A stretch of DNA of 64,000 bases from JBIYSM02 sp044759095 (GTDB taxonomy: Bacteria; Bacillota; Bacilli; Brevibacillales; Brevibacillaceae), in contig NZ_JBIYSM020000008.1 of assembly GCF_044759095.2 (NCBI RefSeq), positions 1 through 64,000 on the forward strand, written 5' to 3'. The notes under the pieces are model-generated. The model saw nothing but the letters and a program-made list of their open reading frames with translations. It was not told where the DNA came from and made no database searches. Numbering within the stretch: position 1 is the first letter of the stretch; every line of letters begins with the position of its first letter. Positions 1 to 8,366 of this stretch are shown in pieces. The translations under genes were made by a program, and so were the position numbers.

Positions 1-163
1 TAAAAAAGCGGTATAACACTCTTTTAAAAAAGGAACCAGGAAAATTCTGCCCTTATGCCCATCTCGCTTTTTGGCTTTACCTTGTAAAAGTAGAATTTCC
101 AACCTTACGTATCATTAACTTCATTTTTTTAACGAAAACCTAATTTTGCAAAAGGCTCACACT

Positions 164-192
164 AAAAAAAGGCCCCGTGAATCATGGGGACC
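164..192 (-). terminator. Intrinsic terminator of the collagen-like gene
   Basis: On the minus strand a GGTCCCC/GGGGCC hairpin is followed by seven T. It sits at the stop codon of the collagen-like gene. Bases 1-160 beyond it are AT-rich and show no feature I can name. Confidence 0.75.
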
Positions 193-1037
193 TATGCCTT
201 CATGATAAACGCCAGCTGGTAAAAGCTCGGGCGGTTTTCGATTGAAGCACCAGTTCCGGTATTATCGGTCGTAAATGTGTGGGTGTGAGTGCCGGTCGTG
301 GTTGTGGTGAAAGAATGGGTATGTCCATCCACTGCTGTGATATTTAAGGTGTGGGAATGACTTCCTCCTGGAGCGATAGAGAGTGTGTGAGTATGGGCCC
401 CGTTTGTGGACGTTCCTTGTGTGTCGTTGCCTCCAACAGCAGTGAAACCAGCGTTGCCACCCTGACGCATGACATTCTGCACGGGTATGGTATGGGCATG
501 ATCACCTGCTGACAGTGCGGTCCTGGTATGCGTATGAGAACCGTCCATTGACGTTGTCCCGGTATGCGTATGTGCTCCCCCCGAATCCGTTACTCCCATG
601 TGGAAATGGGCGCCAGCGATGTCCGTTGTACCCGTGTGGTTATGCGCAGGCAGTTGACCAACCGCCAGCGTGTTCGAATCACTCCCACCCGTTGAGCCGA
701 TTCCCGCCAGATTGGTCCCACGAAGAAAACGATCCGTTAAATCGGGAGTCCCATTCGTCCCGTCACATAACCGCCATCCGCTTGGCACCGTTAGACCGCT
801 CCACATCACAATGACCCCGCTGGGTACCCCAGAGGCTGATCTGGTCGGTCCCTGAAAGCCGCGCGGCCCTCTTGGCTCCGTAAAGCCTGTGAAGCCTCTG
901 AACCCTCTCGGACCTCTGGGTCCCTTGAATCCCCTTGGACCTTTGAATCCTCTTGGGCCTCGTTTTCCTTTGTCTCCCTTCTGCCCCTTACAGGCGCAAA
1001 CATTGAAGACTCGGGAGTACTCCTGTTTTTTGGACAA
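192..1037 (-). CDS. Collagen-like, tail-collar-domain protein with 12-residue HxH repeats
   Basis: A 281-residue protein of unknown function, probably a trimeric surface or tail-fibre-like filament. Residues 18-64 are Gly-X-Y collagen-like triplets rich in GPRGF and GFKGPR. Residues 72-108 resemble the phage tail collar domain (PSGVIVMWSG, GWRLCDG, PDLTDRFLRG). The rest carries nine HxH motifs in two blocks with exact 12-residue spacing: residues 132, 144, 156, 168, 180 and then 215, 227, 239, 251. It ends in a collar-like tip (RPSFYQLAFIMKA). A CAC cysteine pair lies just before the collagen stretch. The start is TTG, preceded by a G-rich stretch that can serve as ribosome binding site. No phage genes adjoin it, so a spore-surface filament is as likely as a prophage remnant. 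Confidence 0.85.
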   Translation of the reverse strand: MSKKQEYSRVFNVCACKGQKGDKGKRGPRGFKGPRGFKGPRGPRGFRGFTGFTEPRGPRGFQGPTRSASGVPSGVIVMWSGLTVPSGWRLCDGTNGTPDLTDRFLRGTNLAGIGSTGGSDSNTLAVGQLPAHNHTGTTDIAGAHFHMGVTDSGGAHTHTGTTSMDGSHTHTRTALSAGDHAHTIPVQNVMRQGGNAGFTAVGGNDTQGTSTNGAHTHTLSIAPGGSHSHTLNITAVDGHTHSFTTTTTGTHTHTFTTDNTGTGASIENRPSFYQLAFIMKA

Positions 1038-1133
1038 ACGTCCCCCCCCTTTCCCGTGATACTTTCAATGTATGGCGTCTGCCCTCCGGGAGAAGGGGAC
1101 AAATACCGCAGGTGATCCGCGGAATTTCCACGT

Positions 1134-1280
1134 AAGAATACCCACCCGGCAATAGCTATTCTCACCCCACTCGGCGGTAGCTATCGCTGAGCCGAGTGGG
1201 GTCCCTTTTTTCGCCGGGCGGGGCCCCGAACACTTTTCTAGCGGCTGTATGGGATGTCCAAATTTCTAAATTCTTATACC
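1134..1280 (+). repeat. R1 dispersed hairpin repeat, long form (copy 1)
   Basis: The copy begins AAGAATACCCACCCGGC and ends TTCTTATA. An outer stem (CCCACCCGGC with GCCGGGCGGGG) encloses a second perfect 11-bp stem (CCCCACTCGGC with GCCGAGTGGGG). A conserved 3' tail containing CTGTATGGGATGTCC follows. Its 3' end directly abuts the prfC terminator. It matches the copies at 16633 and 33684 over the full length. Confidence 0.9.
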
Positions 1281-1306
1281 AAAAAGCCCCCGAATGAACG
1301 GAGGCG
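1281..1306 (-). terminator. prfC terminator
   Basis: On the minus strand a GCCTCCG/CGGGGGC hairpin with a TTCATT loop is followed by five T. It lies 12 bases past the prfC stop codon and touches R1 copy 1. Confidence 0.8.
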
Positions 1307-1317
1307 TTTCCATTTGA

Positions 1318-2916
1318 TTAAGAGTGCATCGATTTCAACCCTAGCGAACTTTCGTGGAACTTCACGTTGGTGTACTTTTCCTGCGCCATGCGCAGCTGGT
1401 ACTCGCTTTCGAACAGCATGACCGGCCGCCCGTAACGGTCGGTGACCGTGCGCTGCTTCAATGCATCGAGCGCAGCCTTGTCCCCTTCCAGCCAGCGGGC
1501 GATTTGATACGGCATGCGCTGGAGCATGATCTCGACGCCGTACTCCGCCTTCAAGCGGTATTCCAGCACCTCAAACTGCAGCACGCCGACCACGCCGAGG
1601 ATCAGCTCCTCCAGCGGATACGTGCGGAACAACTGAACGGTTCCTTCTTCCGTCAGCTGCATGATGCCTTTCTGGAACTGCTTGTGCTTCATCGCGTCTT
1701 TTACCGTCACCTTGGAGAAAAACTCCGGCGAGAAGTGCGGCATCTCTTCGTACTCGAACGGCTGACCGACGCAGAGCGTATCCCCGATCTGGAAAATTCC
1801 CGGGTCAAACAGACCGATCACATCACCGGCGTACGACTCCTCGACGATCTCCCGGTCCTGTGCCATGAACTGCACCGGCTGGGCCAGTTTGATGTCTTTG
1901 CCGAGACGGACGTGTTTGACTGACATCCCCCGCTCAAAGCGGCCGGAGCAGATGCGCAAAAATGCCACGCGGTCGCGGTGCGCCGGGTTCATGTTCGCCT
2001 GGATTTTAAAGATGAAGCCGGAAAACGCATGGGTGTACGGATCAATCAGGCCGATACTGCTTTTCTTCGGCGACGGGGCCGGTGCCATTTGCAGAAAGTT
2101 GTCCAGAAACGTCTGAACCCCGAAGTTGTTGATCGCACTGCCGAAAAAGACAGGGGTCAGCTCCCCTTTGTTGATCAGCTCCATGTCAAAATCATCCCCT
2201 GCCACGTCAAGCAGGGAAACCTCATCCTGAAGCTGCTGCCAAAGGTCGCCTCCGACGCGCTCGCCGATCAGCGGATCATCGGCACCGCTCACCTCAAAGA
2301 ACTTGATGTTTTCATGGTGAGAGCCGTTTTCGTACAGCTCCACCCGCTTTTTCATGCGGTCATAGACGCCGTTAAAATGGCTGCCCATCCCGATCGGCCA
2401 GTTCATCGGATACGAGCGGATCCCCAGCACGCGCTCGATTTCCTCCAACAATTCGAACGGGTCCTTCCCGTGACGGTCCAGCTTGTTGATAAAGGTAAAG
2501 ATCGGAATGCCGCGCATCCGGCAAACCTTAAACAGCTTGATGGTCTGGGCCTCTACGCCTTTGGCTACGTCAATGATCATCACCGCAGAGTCGGCTGCGG
2601 TCAACGTGCGGTACGTATCTTCACTGAAGTCCTGGTGGCCCGGTGTATCCAAAATATTGATGTGATGCCCGTTGTATTCAAAATCCATGGCGCTGGAGGT
2701 AACGGAAATTCCCCGTTTTTTCTCGATCTCCATCCAGTCCGAGGTAGCGTGTTTGGAATTTTTCCTTCCTTTTACCATCCCTGCCTCGCGAATCGCACCG
2801 CCGTAGTACAAAAGTTTTTCTGTCATCGTCGTCTTCCCGGCGTCCGGGTGGGAGATGATCGCGAAAGTGCGCCGTTTGGCAATTTCACTGGCCCATGTCG
2901 GGTTGTTCTGACTCAT
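1318..2916 (-). CDS. prfC: Peptide chain release factor 3
   Basis: RF3 is the translational GTPase that removes RF1 or RF2 from the ribosome after peptide release. The 532-residue protein shows SHPDAGKTT (P-loop, near residue 25), DTPGH (G3) and NKLDR (G4), then elongation-factor-like beta-barrel domains and the RF3 C-terminal domain. Its length is normal for the family. I place the start at the second ATG (MSQNN): AGGAG lies 7-8 bases before it, while the upstream ATG at 2922 almost touches that site. The gene is monocistronic, with its own terminator, and is divergent from the M32 peptidase. Confidence 0.96.
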   Translation of the reverse strand: MSQNNPTWASEIAKRRTFAIISHPDAGKTTMTEKLLYYGGAIREAGMVKGRKNSKHATSDWMEIEKKRGISVTSSAMDFEYNGHHINILDTPGHQDFSEDTYRTLTAADSAVMIIDVAKGVEAQTIKLFKVCRMRGIPIFTFINKLDRHGKDPFELLEEIERVLGIRSYPMNWPIGMGSHFNGVYDRMKKRVELYENGSHHENIKFFEVSGADDPLIGERVGGDLWQQLQDEVSLLDVAGDDFDMELINKGELTPVFFGSAINNFGVQTFLDNFLQMAPAPSPKKSSIGLIDPYTHAFSGFIFKIQANMNPAHRDRVAFLRICSGRFERGMSVKHVRLGKDIKLAQPVQFMAQDREIVEESYAGDVIGLFDPGIFQIGDTLCVGQPFEYEEMPHFSPEFFSKVTVKDAMKHKQFQKGIMQLTEEGTVQLFRTYPLEELILGVVGVLQFEVLEYRLKAEYGVEIMLQRMPYQIARWLEGDKAALDALKQRTVTDRYGRPVMLFESEYQLRMAQEKYTNVKFHESSLGLKSMHS

Positions 2917-2977
2917 ATTCATTCTCCTGTCACATACTGTCTCGTCTTTATTCCATTTCGCAACATAGAAAGGAATC

Positions 2978-3022
2978 GGGGCCCCGCCCGGCGCAGCGTA
3001 AGCTTTCGCCGTGTGGGTTACT
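2978..3022 (-). repeat. R1 dispersed hairpin repeat, truncated inverted copy (copy 2)
   Basis: GGGGCCCCGCCCGGCG followed by AGCGTAAGCT and GTGTGGGTTACTT matches the reverse complement of the R1 short-form hairpin. The conserved tail is degenerate (CAACATAGAAAGGAAT). It lies between divergent prfC and the M32 peptidase, in the prfC upstream region. Confidence 0.7.
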
Positions 3023-3098
3023 TTATGATTCAGTACGATTATACAGACAAAAGGGGCAGAGTAAAAGGAAAATTACGCAGGCTGCACACAAGACTGAA

Positions 3099-3127
3099 CT
3101 GGCATTTTTTGCCCAGCACGTTATAAT
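3099..3127 (+). promoter_or_regulatory. Sigma-A-type promoter of the M32 carboxypeptidase
   Basis: CTGGCA (4 of 6 to TTGACA), a 17-base spacer and a perfect TATAAT at 3122-3127. The start codon is about 47 bases downstream. Confidence 0.5.
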
Positions 3128-3173
3128 AGGAATTAATAAAAATTTTTTGATTACATACATAAGGAGGCCCTGT

Positions 3174-4694
3174 ATGACGACCACTACGCAAGAAAAACGC
3201 GTTTCCGCTTTCCGAGAGTACGTCAAGAGAATGGTAAGCTACAACCAGGCGTTGTCGATCCTGCACTGGGACATGCGCGTGAAAGCTCCGCGCAAGGGAA
3301 TGGATGCCCGCTCCGAGCTGATCGGCGTTTTGTCTGCCGACCAGTTTGCACTGGCAACCTCCAAGGAGCTGGAAGAGCACCTGGAAGCGTTGAGCGAACC
3401 GGCCGTGCTGGAAACGCTCGATCCGATCACCCGCGGTACCGTATTGGAATGCAAAAAGGAATTTGAACGTAACAAAAAGCTGCCTCCCGAGAAGTTCCAG
3501 GAGTTTGTGATCCTGACCGCGCAAGCAGGCACAGTCTGGGAGGACGCCCGCGCCAACAGCGACTTTTCCATGTTCCGTCCGTATCTGGAAAAAATCGTGA
3601 AGCTGCAGCTGGAATTCGTCGAGTACTGGGGCTACAACGGCAACAAGTACGATACCCTTTTGGATATGTACGAACCCGGCATGACTGTAGCTCAGCTCGA
3701 TGCGATGTTCGCTACCCTGCGAGAAAAAACGGTGAAGCTCGTCTCCGCGATCGCCGAATCTCCGAATAAACCGGACATCAGCTTTCTCACCAAGCATTTT
3801 CCGGAAAGTGAGCAGGAAGCCTTCAGCCGCTTCATCCTGGAGAAAATCGGTTACGATTTTAACGCCGGTCGCCTTGACCGCAGCGTGCATCCATTCTGCA
3901 CCTCGTTTGCACCTGGCGACGTTCGCATTACTACCCGCTTTCATCCGAGCGACTTCCGCCAGGCGCTGTTCGGCTGCATCCACGAAGCGGGACACGCCAT
4001 CTACGAGCAGAACGTGAATCCGGAACTGCTGGGTACGCCGCTGTGCGACGGCACCTCCATGGGTATCCACGAGTCCCAATCCCGTTACTGGGAGAACATG
4101 GTGGGACGCAGCCTGCCGTTCTGGACGCATTTCTACAGCGACCTGGTGAAGGCATTCCCGGTTCAATACGAAGGCGTTTCCGTGGAGCAGTTCTACCGCG
4201 GAATCAACCAGGTTACACCGTCGCTCATCCGTGTGGAGGCCGACGAGCTCACCTACAACCTGCACATCATGATCCGTTACGAGATCGAGAAGGGCCTGAT
4301 CGAGCAAACAATGGAAGTAGGCGATCTGCCGACCATCTGGAACGACAAGATGAAGGAATATCTCGGCATCGTGCCGGAAAACGACAGGGAAGGCGTCCTG
4401 CAGGATGTGCACTGGTCCGGCGGAAGCTTTGGTTACTTCCCGACCTATTCGTTGGGTAACGTGTATGCCGCTCAGTTTGCAAACGCCATGAAAAAGGAGA
4501 TCAGCGACTACGAGGAGCTGATCCGAAACGGCGAGTTCGCCCCGATCCGTGCTTGGCTGAAGGAAAACATTCACCAGTACGGCAAGCTGAAGAGCCCGAA
4601 CGAACTCGTGAAGGACATCACCGGAGAGCTGACCAACGCCTCTTACCTGATGGAATACCTGGAGAAAAAATATACCGAGATTTACAATCTGTAA
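3174..4694 (+). CDS. M32 (Taq-type) metallocarboxypeptidase
   Basis: A zinc carboxypeptidase that removes C-terminal residues from peptides in the cytoplasm. The 506-residue protein carries the family active site HEAGHAIYEQ near residue 270 (HExxH) and the downstream GIHESQSRYWEN segment that supplies the third ligand region. Further conserved blocks are HPF, DVRITTR and GYFPTYSLGN. The ATG follows AAGGAGG by 6 bases. It has its own TATAAT promoter and terminator, so it is probably a single-gene transcript. Confidence 0.95.
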   Translation: MTTTTQEKRVSAFREYVKRMVSYNQALSILHWDMRVKAPRKGMDARSELIGVLSADQFALATSKELEEHLEALSEPAVLETLDPITRGTVLECKKEFERNKKLPPEKFQEFVILTAQAGTVWEDARANSDFSMFRPYLEKIVKLQLEFVEYWGYNGNKYDTLLDMYEPGMTVAQLDAMFATLREKTVKLVSAIAESPNKPDISFLTKHFPESEQEAFSRFILEKIGYDFNAGRLDRSVHPFCTSFAPGDVRITTRFHPSDFRQALFGCIHEAGHAIYEQNVNPELLGTPLCDGTSMGIHESQSRYWENMVGRSLPFWTHFYSDLVKAFPVQYEGVSVEQFYRGINQVTPSLIRVEADELTYNLHIMIRYEIEKGLIEQTMEVGDLPTIWNDKMKEYLGIVPENDREGVLQDVHWSGGSFGYFPTYSLGNVYAAQFANAMKKEISDYEELIRNGEFAPIRAWLKENIHQYGKLKSPNELVKDITGELTNASYLMEYLEKKYTEIYNL

Positions 4695-4721
4695 TCGGAA
4701 GTGTTTGCCTGCACTGCAAAA

Positions 4722-4763
4722 GAAGTGCCTCCCGCCGCTACGTGTGGGCGGCATTTCTTTTTT
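4722..4763 (+). terminator. Terminator of the M32 carboxypeptidase gene
   Basis: GAAGTGCC pairs with GGCATTTC around a GC-rich loop and is followed by a run of T. Confidence 0.7.
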
Positions 4764-4802
4764 CCGGTTATAATGGTGGGAAGGAAAGGAGGGCGGACAT
4801 GG

Positions 4803-5381
4803 ATGGACTTCAGGGAGAAATGGCTCCCCACCTACATCAAGCGGGACGTCATCGTGCTGTTTTGCGGGATCAATCCGGGGCGAATTTCTGCGACGGCGGG
4901 GTATCACTACGCCAACCCGGCCAATTTGTTCTGGAAGGGGCTTTACGAGGGAGGGTTAACGCCGTATCAGTTACGACCGGAAGAGACGGCGAAGCTGCTG
5001 GAGTTTGGCTATGGCATTACCGACCTGGTTTCCAAACCGACCCGCTCCTCCGGTGAATTGACCGACCGGGATTTTGCTTGCGGTAGAGACCAATTCAAAC
5101 AGATGGTCCAAACCTATCGTCCGCGGGTCATTTGCTTCAATGGCATCACCGCCTATCGTCATGCCACGGGCAGACACAAGGAGCCTGTGACACTTGGGCT
5201 TCAGCCGGAGCTTGCCTTTGCCACAGACGACTGGCAGGGGTGCTACCTGTTTGTCATTCCTTCCACCAGCGGAGCGAATGCTTCTTACTCCCGGGCTGAA
5301 CGGTTGGCCATGTTTCAACGGCTCAGTCAGTTTTTGCAGGAAAAGGGCTGGCATCCGCTTTTCTCGCGTCCACGCGGATAA
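4803..5381 (+). CDS. mug: G/U mismatch-specific uracil-DNA glycosylase, Mug/TDG type
   Basis: This family removes uracil or thymine mispaired with guanine, starting base-excision repair. The 192-residue protein has the Mug N-terminal catalytic motif FCGINPG (the Asn is the key residue in E. coli Mug) and the C-terminal VIPSTSGANA segment that intercalates at the lesion. The ATG at 4803 is spaced about 9 bases from AAAGGAGG. A second ATG four bases upstream is in another frame. A TATAAT at 4769-4774 suggests its own promoter, although no good -35 box is seen. Confidence 0.92.
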   Translation: MDFREKWLPTYIKRDVIVLFCGINPGRISATAGYHYANPANLFWKGLYEGGLTPYQLRPEETAKLLEFGYGITDLVSKPTRSSGELTDRDFACGRDQFKQMVQTYRPRVICFNGITAYRHATGRHKEPVTLGLQPELAFATDDWQGCYLFVIPSTSGANASYSRAERLAMFQRLSQFLQEKGWHPLFSRPRG

Positions 5382-5444
5382 GCGTGTCAAGCTCTCCCTC
5401 CTCTCAATATGATATGGAATAAGGTTTTTTGAGAGGTGGGTAAG

Positions 5445-6431
5445 ATGAAACAGCTCTTCAAAAAAGTGAAAGAAGAATACGGCCTTTCCGTAGACTCCCA
5501 CCGGGAGTTGCGAAACGACAACGACTCTCTGGTGGTTTTTCTGGAGACCAACGCGGGACATTTTGTGGGAAAAAGTTTGTACACTTCGGCAAAAAGGCAG
5601 CAGTCCATCCTTTGTGTGGAAGAGTACATGCGCCGCCGAAACATTCTCATACCAAAAACAAAACGGACGAAGCGAAAATCACCATACATGAAGTGGGAAG
5701 GGCATCCGTTCGTCCTTCAGAAGTGGGTGCCCGGCACACCATGCTCTCTTGTTTCACCGGAAGGGATCGAGTTGGCCGCTTCTTGTCTGGGAACCATTCA
5801 TGCGGCTTCCCTCGGCTTTACGTGCAAATCCGGTGACCTGAGTAACGGAGCAAAAAAATGGCACCATCAGTATGACGAGGGCCTGGGTGCACTGAAAAGG
5901 TGGTATTCCTCCCACAAACGGTCAAAGGACCCGAAAATTCAATACATCTGCGACCATATCCCGTTTTTTCTGACTGCCGGCAAAAAGGCACAGAAAAAAC
6001 TGGCCCACTCCAAATACTACGCCAAGTTGAAACGGTATCCGCTTCACCGCCACTATCTCTGTCATGGCGACTACCATCCCAAAAATTTGATCGTGAACGG
6101 GGGTCATATTTCGGTCATCGACTGGGAGAAGGTGAGGTATGATTACCCTTCCAAAGACATCATCCGCCTTCTCTCCATGATCATGAAACGTCAGCGCGAA
6201 TGGAGCGAACCAATGTTTGCAGTCCTGCTGAAGGCCTACCTTCGGGCCAATCCCCTTACTCGTAAACAAATGCATCTCTTGTACCTGGATCTCGCCTTCC
6301 CGCACAACTTCGGGAGCTTCCTGCGCTATCGCTGTTACAAGCGCATGAATTTTTCCCAAGTCCAGTTTTTTCTCACCGGAGAGGCAAGCAAAACCGAATT
6401 TATGCTGAAACAGCTAAAGGCCCATTCCTGA
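5445..6431 (+). CDS. CotS-family spore coat kinase-like protein
   Basis: A 328-residue aminoglycoside-phosphotransferase-fold protein like the CotS/CotI/YutH coat proteins of Bacillus. The Brenner-type motif HGDYHPKNLIVN and the following VIDWEKVRYDYPSKDI are visible near residues 213-240. The metal-binding acidic residue is present, so the kinase may be active. CotS-type proteins sit in the spore coat, but their substrate is unsettled. I chose the ATG at 5445 over a GTG nine bases upstream because AGAGGTGG precedes it at good spacing. The stop codon lies inside the terminator hairpin. Confidence 0.85.
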   Translation: MKQLFKKVKEEYGLSVDSHRELRNDNDSLVVFLETNAGHFVGKSLYTSAKRQQSILCVEEYMRRRNILIPKTKRTKRKSPYMKWEGHPFVLQKWVPGTPCSLVSPEGIELAASCLGTIHAASLGFTCKSGDLSNGAKKWHHQYDEGLGALKRWYSSHKRSKDPKIQYICDHIPFFLTAGKKAQKKLAHSKYYAKLKRYPLHRHYLCHGDYHPKNLIVNGGHISVIDWEKVRYDYPSKDIIRLLSMIMKRQREWSEPMFAVLLKAYLRANPLTRKQMHLLYLDLAFPHNFGSFLRYRCYKRMNFSQVQFFLTGEASKTEFMLKQLKAHS

Positions 6432-6446
6432 TGGCAATGGGCCTTT
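6416..6446. terminator. Bidirectional terminator between convergent genes
   Basis: AAAGGCCCATT pairs with AATGGGCCTTT. It serves the coat kinase gene on plus and the methyltransferase/MTHFR gene on minus. Confidence 0.75.
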
Positions 6447-6453
6447 ACCATTT

Positions 6454-8316
6454 TCACTTGGAAGCCATCTGCTGCAAACTGGTCTGCTGGCGGACGTATT
6501 GGATCAGTTCCACGCTCATCCGGTAGTAATTGAACGGTGTAATCAGGTAAATGCCGTTAAAATACGGTATCGCCGCATCAATCAGCTCCTTGGCCATCTT
6601 GATGCCCTCAAGTTTCGCCGCTTCGCCCTGCACCTGCTTCATCCGCTGCAGCGCTTCCTGTGACAGCTTGATGCCCGGCACCTCATTGTGCAAAAATTCG
6701 GCGTTGCGGGAACTGGTGAGGGGCATGATGCCGATGAATACCGGTATGCCAATGTGCTTGGTCGATTCGTGGATGAGCTTGATTGTCTCTTTGTCGTAGA
6801 CGGGCTGCGTCATGATGAAATCAGCCCCGGCCTCCACCTTTTTCTCCAGCCGCTGCACAGCCGCTTCCATCTGCCGCACATGCGGGTTGAAGGCAGCGCC
6901 GACGATGAACTGCGCCTTCTGCTTTAGCGGACGGCCGGAGAAGGAAATGCCTTCATTCAACTGTTTCACCATGCGGATCAAATCAAACGATGTAACGTCA
7001 AAGACGGAACTGGCTCCCGGCAGATCGCCAAATCGGGACGGATCTCCAGTGACCACGAGGATCTGATCGATGCCAAGTGCGTGAAGCCCCATCAGATGCG
7101 ACTGCTGGCCGATCAGGTTGCGGTCGCGGCAGGCAAGGTGCACAAGCGGATCGATTCCGTACGTGTTTTTCATGATAGCGCCAAGCGCCATGTTGCTCAT
7201 CCGAACGTTGGCCAGGGAGTTGTCCGCCAGGGTGATGGCGTCGGCCCCTGCTTTATGCAGCTCGCAGCAGCCGGTCAGAAAATCTTCCGTATCCAGATCT
7301 TTGGGCGGGTCAAACTCGACGATAATCGTGGTCGAATGCTTGACCCGCTCCACGATGCTGGGTGTATGACGTTCTTTTACGCTGTGAACCGAAACGGACG
7401 GCCTCGTAACCGCAGAATCCTCCGGGTTCACCCGGGTCAGCGGACCGAGTCCCTTGAGGGCGTCGGCCATGGCGCGGACGTGTTCCGGCGTGGTTCCGCA
7501 GCAGCCGCCGAGCAGTCGCACTCCCTGTTCGCGCAGGCGCAAGGCGCTTTCCGCAAAGTACTCGGGCGACGACTTGTAGGCGTACTCTCCATCGTTTAAT
7601 CCGAGGCGGCCAGCATTGGGGAAAGCAGACAGCAGGACCTTCTCCGGTACGCGGACAGATTCGAACGAGCGCAGGATCTCCGCCGGCCCGAGGCGGCAGT
7701 TTAATCCTACAATGTCAGCGCCCGCATGGATGAGTTGCGAAAATGCCTCCGTCAGTGTGTGGCCGTCCCGCGTCCGCCCTACCTCCAGCGTAGCCAGTTG
7801 GCTGATAATCGGCAATTTGGTCAGCGGACGGATCACTTCCAGCGCTAGAAGCAGTTCGTCCAGATCCAGGAATGTCTCCAGGATGATGCCATCCACTCCT
7901 GCGTGCAAAAGCGCGATAGCCTGTTCCTCATACTGGTCGCGAAATTCGTCCATCCCCTTACGCCGTACACGGCCGGCCACGATGGAGCCGACGCTGCCGA
8001 CAACAAACGCATCTCCCTGTGCCGCCTCACGGGCGATTGCCACGGCGGCACGGTTGATCCGCGTCACCTTGTGCTCCAGGCCGTAGCGGGACAAACTGTC
8101 GCGGTTGGCGGCGTACGTATTGGTTTCCAGCAAGCGGGCACCTGCCTGGTAGTATGCGTTGTGAACCTGGTGAACCAGTTTCGGATTGGACAGACACAGC
8201 TCTTCGAAGCTGACACCGACAGGCACGCCCATTCGGTAAAGCTGTGTCGCCATCGCTCCGTCACCGATCAAAAGCTGCTGCTGTAAAAAATCCCGCAAAT
8301 CCGGTTGATTGCTCAA
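6454..8316 (-). CDS. yitJ: Bifunctional homocysteine S-methyltransferase / methylenetetrahydrofolate reductase (YitJ-type)
   Basis: A two-domain protein of 620 residues. The N-terminal half is a zinc homocysteine methyltransferase with start motif LLIGDGAMATQLY, NCRLGP and the ligand motif GGCCGTTPEH near residue 270. The C-terminal half (about 320-620) is a flavin MTHFR with TIIVEFDPPKD, QPVYD and ITPFNYYRM. Together they would make methyl-tetrahydrofolate and pass methyl groups to homocysteine. I choose the TTG at 8316 because AAGGG lies 7 bases upstream. The gene follows metH by 50 bases on the same strand and is probably cotranscribed under the S-box. Confidence 0.93.
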   Translation of the reverse strand: MSNQPDLRDFLQQQLLIGDGAMATQLYRMGVPVGVSFEELCLSNPKLVHQVHNAYYQAGARLLETNTYAANRDSLSRYGLEHKVTRINRAAVAIAREAAQGDAFVVGSVGSIVAGRVRRKGMDEFRDQYEEQAIALLHAGVDGIILETFLDLDELLLALEVIRPLTKLPIISQLATLEVGRTRDGHTLTEAFSQLIHAGADIVGLNCRLGPAEILRSFESVRVPEKVLLSAFPNAGRLGLNDGEYAYKSSPEYFAESALRLREQGVRLLGGCCGTTPEHVRAMADALKGLGPLTRVNPEDSAVTRPSVSVHSVKERHTPSIVERVKHSTTIIVEFDPPKDLDTEDFLTGCCELHKAGADAITLADNSLANVRMSNMALGAIMKNTYGIDPLVHLACRDRNLIGQQSHLMGLHALGIDQILVVTGDPSRFGDLPGASSVFDVTSFDLIRMVKQLNEGISFSGRPLKQKAQFIVGAAFNPHVRQMEAAVQRLEKKVEAGADFIMTQPVYDKETIKLIHESTKHIGIPVFIGIMPLTSSRNAEFLHNEVPGIKLSQEALQRMKQVQGEAAKLEGIKMAKELIDAAIPYFNGIYLITPFNYYRMSVELIQYVRQQTSLQQMASK

Positions 8317-8366
8317 AACCAATCCCTTCTCTCCACATAAATACTTCTTCTGTATCGATCCAACCC

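Noticed and set aside
192..1037. Prophage
   Set aside because: A single tail-collar-type gene with no terminase, capsid, portal or integrase nearby does not support a prophage.
806..1165. Alternative minus-strand frame of 119 codons overlapping the collagen-like gene
   Set aside because: Frame-shifted reading of the Gly-X-Y codons; it runs into R1 copy 1 and has no ribosome site.
3039..4907. Long minus-strand open frame of 622 codons
   Set aside because: Antisense shadow of the M32 carboxypeptidase gene, whose active site, promoter and ribosome site are clear on plus.
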